From positions 1 to 8,495 of the forward strand of contig CANQCQ010000037.1 of NCBI GenBank assembly GCA_947589725.1: a DNA stretch of 8,495 bases. Direction: 5' to 3'. This document shows positions 5,335 to 8,495 of this stretch, in pieces; positions within the stretch are counted from its first letter, which is position 1; each line of letters starts with the position of its first letter. This stretch comes from an uncultured Bacilli bacterium (GTDB lineage: Bacteria > Bacillota_I > Bacilli_A > RF39 > UBA660). The notes under the pieces are model-generated. The model worked only from the letters and a program-made list of their open reading frames with translations. It did not search any database and was not told the origin of the DNA. The position numbers and the translations under genes are program-made.

Positions 5335-7875
5335 ATGCTTGAGTTAAAAAAGATAACTAAAATATACAAAGTTGCCGATAATAAGCAAAAGGCCTTAGAT
5401 AGTATTAATATTAAATTTAGACAAAGTGAATTTGTCTCTGTTTTAGGACAAAGTGGTTCTGGAAAAACAACACTTTTAAATATTATAGGTGGATTAGATA
5501 ATTATGATTCCGGAGATTTAATAATAAATGGTATATCTACAAAAAAATATAATGATAGAGATTGGGATACCTATAGAAATCATAGAGTAGGATTTGTATT
5601 TCAAAGTTACAACTTAATCTCTCATCAAACAGCATTACAAAATGTAGAATTAGCCTTAACCTTATCCGGAGTAAATAAATCTGCTCGTCGAAGAAAAGCA
5701 ATTCAAGTTTTAAAAAAAGTTGGTTTAGAAAAGCAAATGAATAAAAAACCTAATCAAATGTCTGGAGGACAAATGCAAAGAGTAGCCATCGCAAGAGCCC
5801 TAATAAATGATCCAGATATATTGTTAGCTGATGAGCCAACAGGAGCACTTGACTCTGAAACAAGTATTCAAGTACTAGATTTATTAAAAGAAATAGCTAA
5901 AGATAAATTAGTCATCATGGTAACACATAATCCTGATCTAGCAGAAAAATATTCAACTAGAATAGTTAAGCTATTAGATGGAGAAATAATAAGTGACAAT
6001 AATCCATTTGATGGAAAAGAACAAATTAAAGAAGAACAAAAAAATAAAAAAAGCAAAATGAGCTTCAAAACAGCATTTGGATTAAGTCTTACGAACCTAA
6101 TTACCAAAAAAGGTAGAACCATTCTTACTTCATTTGCAGGCTCAATTGGTATAATAGGAATAGCTTTAATTTTATCATTATCTCATGGAATTCAATCATA
6201 CATTGATAAGACAGAAGAAGAAACACTAAGTTCTTATCCATTAGTAATAGAAAAAGAATCTATTGATATGTCTACGATGCTTCAAAGCCTAGTAAATGAA
6301 AATTCAGGAAAAGAGCATCAAGATGATAAAATTCACTCAGTAAATGTAATTGGCGATATGTTGACTACCATTAATCAAAAAGCCAATAAAAATGATTTAA
6401 AAAGTTTTAAAAAATACATCGAAAAAAAGAGTGATTTAAAAAAATATTCATCTGATATAAAGTATAGTTATAATATCACAATGAATTTATATAAAGATGA
6501 CTCAGAAAAAATTGTTAGAGTTAATCCAACAACAGTATTTGATTCATTAGGAATGACTACAAGTGGTATGTCTAGTGCTTACTCCACAATTATGTCAAAT
6601 TATAATGTTTTTACAGAACTTTTAGATAATGAAAGTCTTAATAAACAACAATATGATTTAGTAGAAGGTCATTGGCCTAATAAATATAATGAATTAGTTC
6701 TTATAGTAGATGAAAAAAAACAAATACCAGATTATACATTATATAGTTTAGGAGTATTAGATCAAAAAGAATTACAAAAACAATTTGATAACATGATAGC
6801 TGGTGAAAAAGTAACATTTGAACAAGTCTCATTAGACACAAAAGATTTGTTGAACCTAAAATTCAAATTAGTATTAAATTCTGATTATTATCAAAAAGAA
6901 AGCGGATTGTGGATTGATAAATCTCAAGACGAAGACTTTATGAAAAATTTAATCTCCAATAGTGAAGAATTTAAAATAGTTGGTATTATTAAACCAAATG
7001 CTGAAACAGCTGGAAGAAAACAATCAGGTTTAGTAGGCTATACTCATGATTTAAATGAATATTTAATAGAAAAAGTTCGCAAATCTCAAATTGTTAATGA
7101 GCAATTAGATAATCCAAATATTAATGTTTTTACTGGCAAAGAATTTTCAAGAAATTCAAAATTTGACTACTCAAATATGACACAAGAAGAATTAACGTAC
7201 TTCCAAAGTTTATCCGCTGAAGAATTAGCAGAAGTTATGTCCTCTTATACTGAATATATGCAATCAACATATCAAGATAACATTGCTAAATTGGGTATTG
7301 CTAACTTAGATGATCCAGATACAATTTCAATATATCCAAAAGATTTTGATTCAAAAGAAGAAATAGAAAATATAATATCAAATTATAACAAAGGCAAGTC
7401 TGAAGAAGACAAAATTTCGTATACAGATATAGTTGGAGTAATGATGAGCTCAGTATCTAGCATTGTTAACGTAATAAGTAGTGTATTAATTGCTTTTGTA
7501 GCCATCTCACTAATAGTTTCCTCAATAATGATTGCGATTATCACATATATATCCGTTATAGAAAGAACAAAGGAAATAGGAATATTAAGAGCAATAGGAG
7601 CATCAAAAAAAGATATATCAAGAGTATTTAATGCAGAAACATTAATAGAAGGTGCCTCAGCTGGTGTAATGGGAATAATAATTACATTATTGTTAAACAT
7701 TCCTATAAATTTAATCATAAAAAAAGTAGTTGGTATAAGTAATATTGCCAAACTCCCAGTAGATGGAGCAATAATTCTTATAATAATAAGTATTCTACTA
7801 ACAGTAATAGCTGGCTTTATTCCATCAAAATTAGCAAGCAAAAAAGATCCAGTAGATGCTTTAAGAACAGAATAA
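5335..7875 (+). CDS. Fused ABC ATPase/FtsX-type permease (MacB-like architecture)
   Basis: This encodes 846 residues, ATPase and permease in one chain. The nucleotide-binding domain (about 1-222) has Walker A GQSGSGKTT (38-46), Q-loop Gln90 in FQSYNL, signature MSGGQ (142-146), Walker B ILLADE with Glu167, D-loop ALD (171-173) and switch His198. It is of the LolD/MacB type. A charged linker (222-245) leads to the first membrane helix (about 264-284), then a large extracytoplasmic domain (about 290-700), and three more helices with the FtsX core (ERTKEIGILRAIGASKKDI between helices 2 and 3). The end DPVDALRTE is typical. Such exporters work as dimers and use mechanical transmission, often for peptides, antibiotics or cell-envelope factors. 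The substrate cannot be read from the sequence, and no two-component system lies nearby. The start has a weak AGGTAGGA site and follows trmL by 6 bases. Confidence 0.92.
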   Translation: MLELKKITKIYKVADNKQKALDSINIKFRQSEFVSVLGQSGSGKTTLLNIIGGLDNYDSGDLIINGISTKKYNDRDWDTYRNHRVGFVFQSYNLISHQTALQNVELALTLSGVNKSARRRKAIQVLKKVGLEKQMNKKPNQMSGGQMQRVAIARALINDPDILLADEPTGALDSETSIQVLDLLKEIAKDKLVIMVTHNPDLAEKYSTRIVKLLDGEIISDNNPFDGKEQIKEEQKNKKSKMSFKTAFGLSLTNLITKKGRTILTSFAGSIGIIGIALILSLSHGIQSYIDKTEEETLSSYPLVIEKESIDMSTMLQSLVNENSGKEHQDDKIHSVNVIGDMLTTINQKANKNDLKSFKKYIEKKSDLKKYSSDIKYSYNITMNLYKDDSEKIVRVNPTTVFDSLGMTTSGMSSAYSTIMSNYNVFTELLDNESLNKQQYDLVEGHWPNKYNELVLIVDEKKQIPDYTLYSLGVLDQKELQKQFDNMIAGEKVTFEQVSLDTKDLLNLKFKLVLNSDYYQKESGLWIDKSQDEDFMKNLISNSEEFKIVGIIKPNAETAGRKQSGLVGYTHDLNEYLIEKVRKSQIVNEQLDNPNINVFTGKEFSRNSKFDYSNMTQEELTYFQSLSAEELAEVMSSYTEYMQSTYQDNIAKLGIANLDDPDTISIYPKDFDSKEEIENIISNYNKGKSEEDKISYTDIVGVMMSSVSSIVNVISSVLIAFVAISLIVSSIMIAIITYISVIERTKEIGILRAIGASKKDISRVFNAETLIEGASAGVMGIIITLLLNIPINLIIKKVVGISNIAKLPVDGAIILIIISILLTVIAGFIPSKLASKKDPVDALRTE

Positions 7876-7903
7876 AAAAGATATCAGTTGAATATCTTTT
7901 TTT
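7874..7903 (+). terminator. Strong intrinsic terminator after the ABC transporter
   Basis: AAAAAAGATAT (7874-7884) pairs perfectly with ATATCTTTTTT (7892-7902) around the 7-base loop CAGTTGA, and the T run continues to 7903. It begins inside the stop codon, ends the trmL-transporter transcript and separates it from sigG. Confidence 0.85.
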
Positions 7904-7923
7904 GTTTAAAATAAAAGCACATT

Positions 7924-7943
7924 CCCCATAATCATTATGGAGG
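7924..7943 (+). promoter_or_regulatory. Hairpin sequestering the sigG Shine-Dalgarno
   Basis: CCATAATCATTATGG (7926-7940) is a perfect 15-base palindrome. Its right arm runs into the ribosome-binding site GGAGGTG (7939-7945). In RNA, the C's at 7924-7925 can also pair with G7942-7943 if A7941 bulges out, so the whole GGAGG can be closed. I infer that it limits sigG translation. The core ATAATCATTAT equally matches the core of Fur/PerR-family operators, so a DNA role is the alternative. Confidence 0.55.
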
Positions 7944-7951
7944 TGCTAATA

Positions 7952-8495
7952 ATGGCAAAATACAAAGTAGAAATATCTGGAATTAATACAAATGACATAG
8001 ATGTATTAAGTAATGAAGAAATGGTAAATTTATTTAACGACTTAAAAAAAGGTAATAAAGAAGCAAGAGAACTTTTAGTAAATGGAAATTTAAAACTAGT
8101 ATTATCAATACTAAGAAAAATTAATAATAAAACAGAAAACTTAGATGATCTATTTCAAATTGGTTGTATTGGATTACTAAAAGCAATTGATAATTTTGAT
8201 TTATCTTATGATGTAAAATTTTCAACATATGCAGTACCAATGATTCTAGGAGAAATAAGAAGATATATAAGAGACAATAACAGTATTAGAGTTAGTCGTT
8301 CTATTAAAGACTTAGCTTATAAAATAGTAAGACTAAAAGAAGATTACTATCTTAAAAATGGTAAAGAAATCGATATAAATGACTTAGCTAAAACATTAGA
8401 TGTAACACCATTTGAAATAGTTAATGCAATTGATTCTTTAAAAGATCCAGTAAGTATATTTGAACCAATCTATAACGATGGTGGTGATACAATTC
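7952..8495 (+). CDS. sigG: RNA polymerase sporulation sigma factor SigG (3' truncated by window end)
   Basis: This is the late forespore sigma factor, which directs RNA polymerase to spore maturation and germination genes after engulfment. The 181 codons present align end to end with B. subtilis SigG: KVEISGINT at the N-terminus, NEEMVNLF (21-28), VNGNLKLVLS (43-52), the region 2 core LDDLFQIGCIGLLKAIDNFD (64-83), KFSTYAVPMILGEIRRYIRDNN (89-110) and RVSRSIKDLAYK (113-124), then region 3 up to PVSIFEPIYNDGGD. Asn44 corresponds to B. subtilis Asn45, a residue that separates SigG from SigF (Glu there) and matters for anti-sigma binding. About 75 residues, including region 4, lie beyond the window. 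GGAGGTG is 6 bases before the ATG but sits in a hairpin. Here sigG follows an ABC transporter, not spoIIGA-sigE as in B. subtilis. Confidence 0.95.
   Translation, partial: MAKYKVEISGINTNDIDVLSNEEMVNLFNDLKKGNKEARELLVNGNLKLVLSILRKINNKTENLDDLFQIGCIGLLKAIDNFDLSYDVKFSTYAVPMILGEIRRYIRDNNSIRVSRSIKDLAYKIVRLKEDYYLKNGKEIDINDLAKTLDVTPFEIVNAIDSLKDPVSIFEPIYNDGGDTI

Noticed and set aside
5868..6122. 84-residue minus-strand ORF in the ABC ATPase
   Set aside because: It is antisense to the conserved D-loop, His switch and linker of the transporter.
7383..7841. 152-residue hydrophobic minus-strand ORF
   Set aside because: It mirrors the membrane helices of the FtsX domain; reverse reading of Ile/Leu/Val codons gives false hydrophobic segments.

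Overview
The window is AT-rich (clearly below 40% GC by eye) and uses the standard genetic code: Trp is TGG and genes end in TAA or TAG. It carries strong Shine-Dalgarno sites, A/T-rich intrinsic terminators and the forespore sigma factor sigG. It therefore comes from an endospore-forming, or spore-former-derived, low-GC member of the Bacillota. The compact genes and the style of the proteins resemble uncultured gut Bacilli or Erysipelotrichia-like lineages. That last placement is an impression from memory, not a search result.

Layout. At 2-841 is a 5'-partial ORF whose first ~20 residues are the MurB signature (KQPxEYPSAGSxFKR), joined in frame to a degenerate aminoglycoside-phosphotransferase/CotS-like kinase fold. 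On the minus strand, 806-1018 encodes a small CxCxxC two-helix membrane protein that overlaps the end of that ORF tail to tail. Rubrerythrin (1145-1684) is transcribed divergently from it. It has a recognisable promoter, a PerR-like box over the -10 and a good terminator. Next is a 104-residue protein of unknown function with a perfect C-terminal coiled-coil heptad (TTG start at 1745). A U32-family gene of the RlhA type (2116-4237) is interrupted: about 23 conserved residues are missing and the reading frame shifts at 2317. It is followed by a membrane-anchored thioredoxin-fold-like protein (4290-4793), the wobble-base tRNA methyltransferase TrmL (4819-5328) and a large fused ABC ATPase/FtsX-type permease (5335-7875). 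The last two sit 6 bases apart and look co-transcribed. After a strong terminator comes sigG (7952 to the window end, 3'-truncated). Its ribosome-binding site lies inside a nearly perfect hairpin.

How the parts fit. Rubrerythrin detoxifies peroxide in anaerobes and looks redox-regulated. TrmL and the U32 protein are RNA-modification genes. SigG is the late forespore transcription switch. No mobile element, CRISPR array, tRNA or rRNA was seen. The points most worth a second look are the SD-sequestering palindrome before sigG, the MurB/kinase junction, the U32 lesion, the PerR-like box and the small unrecognised proteins. I see no convincing new multi-gene system here.
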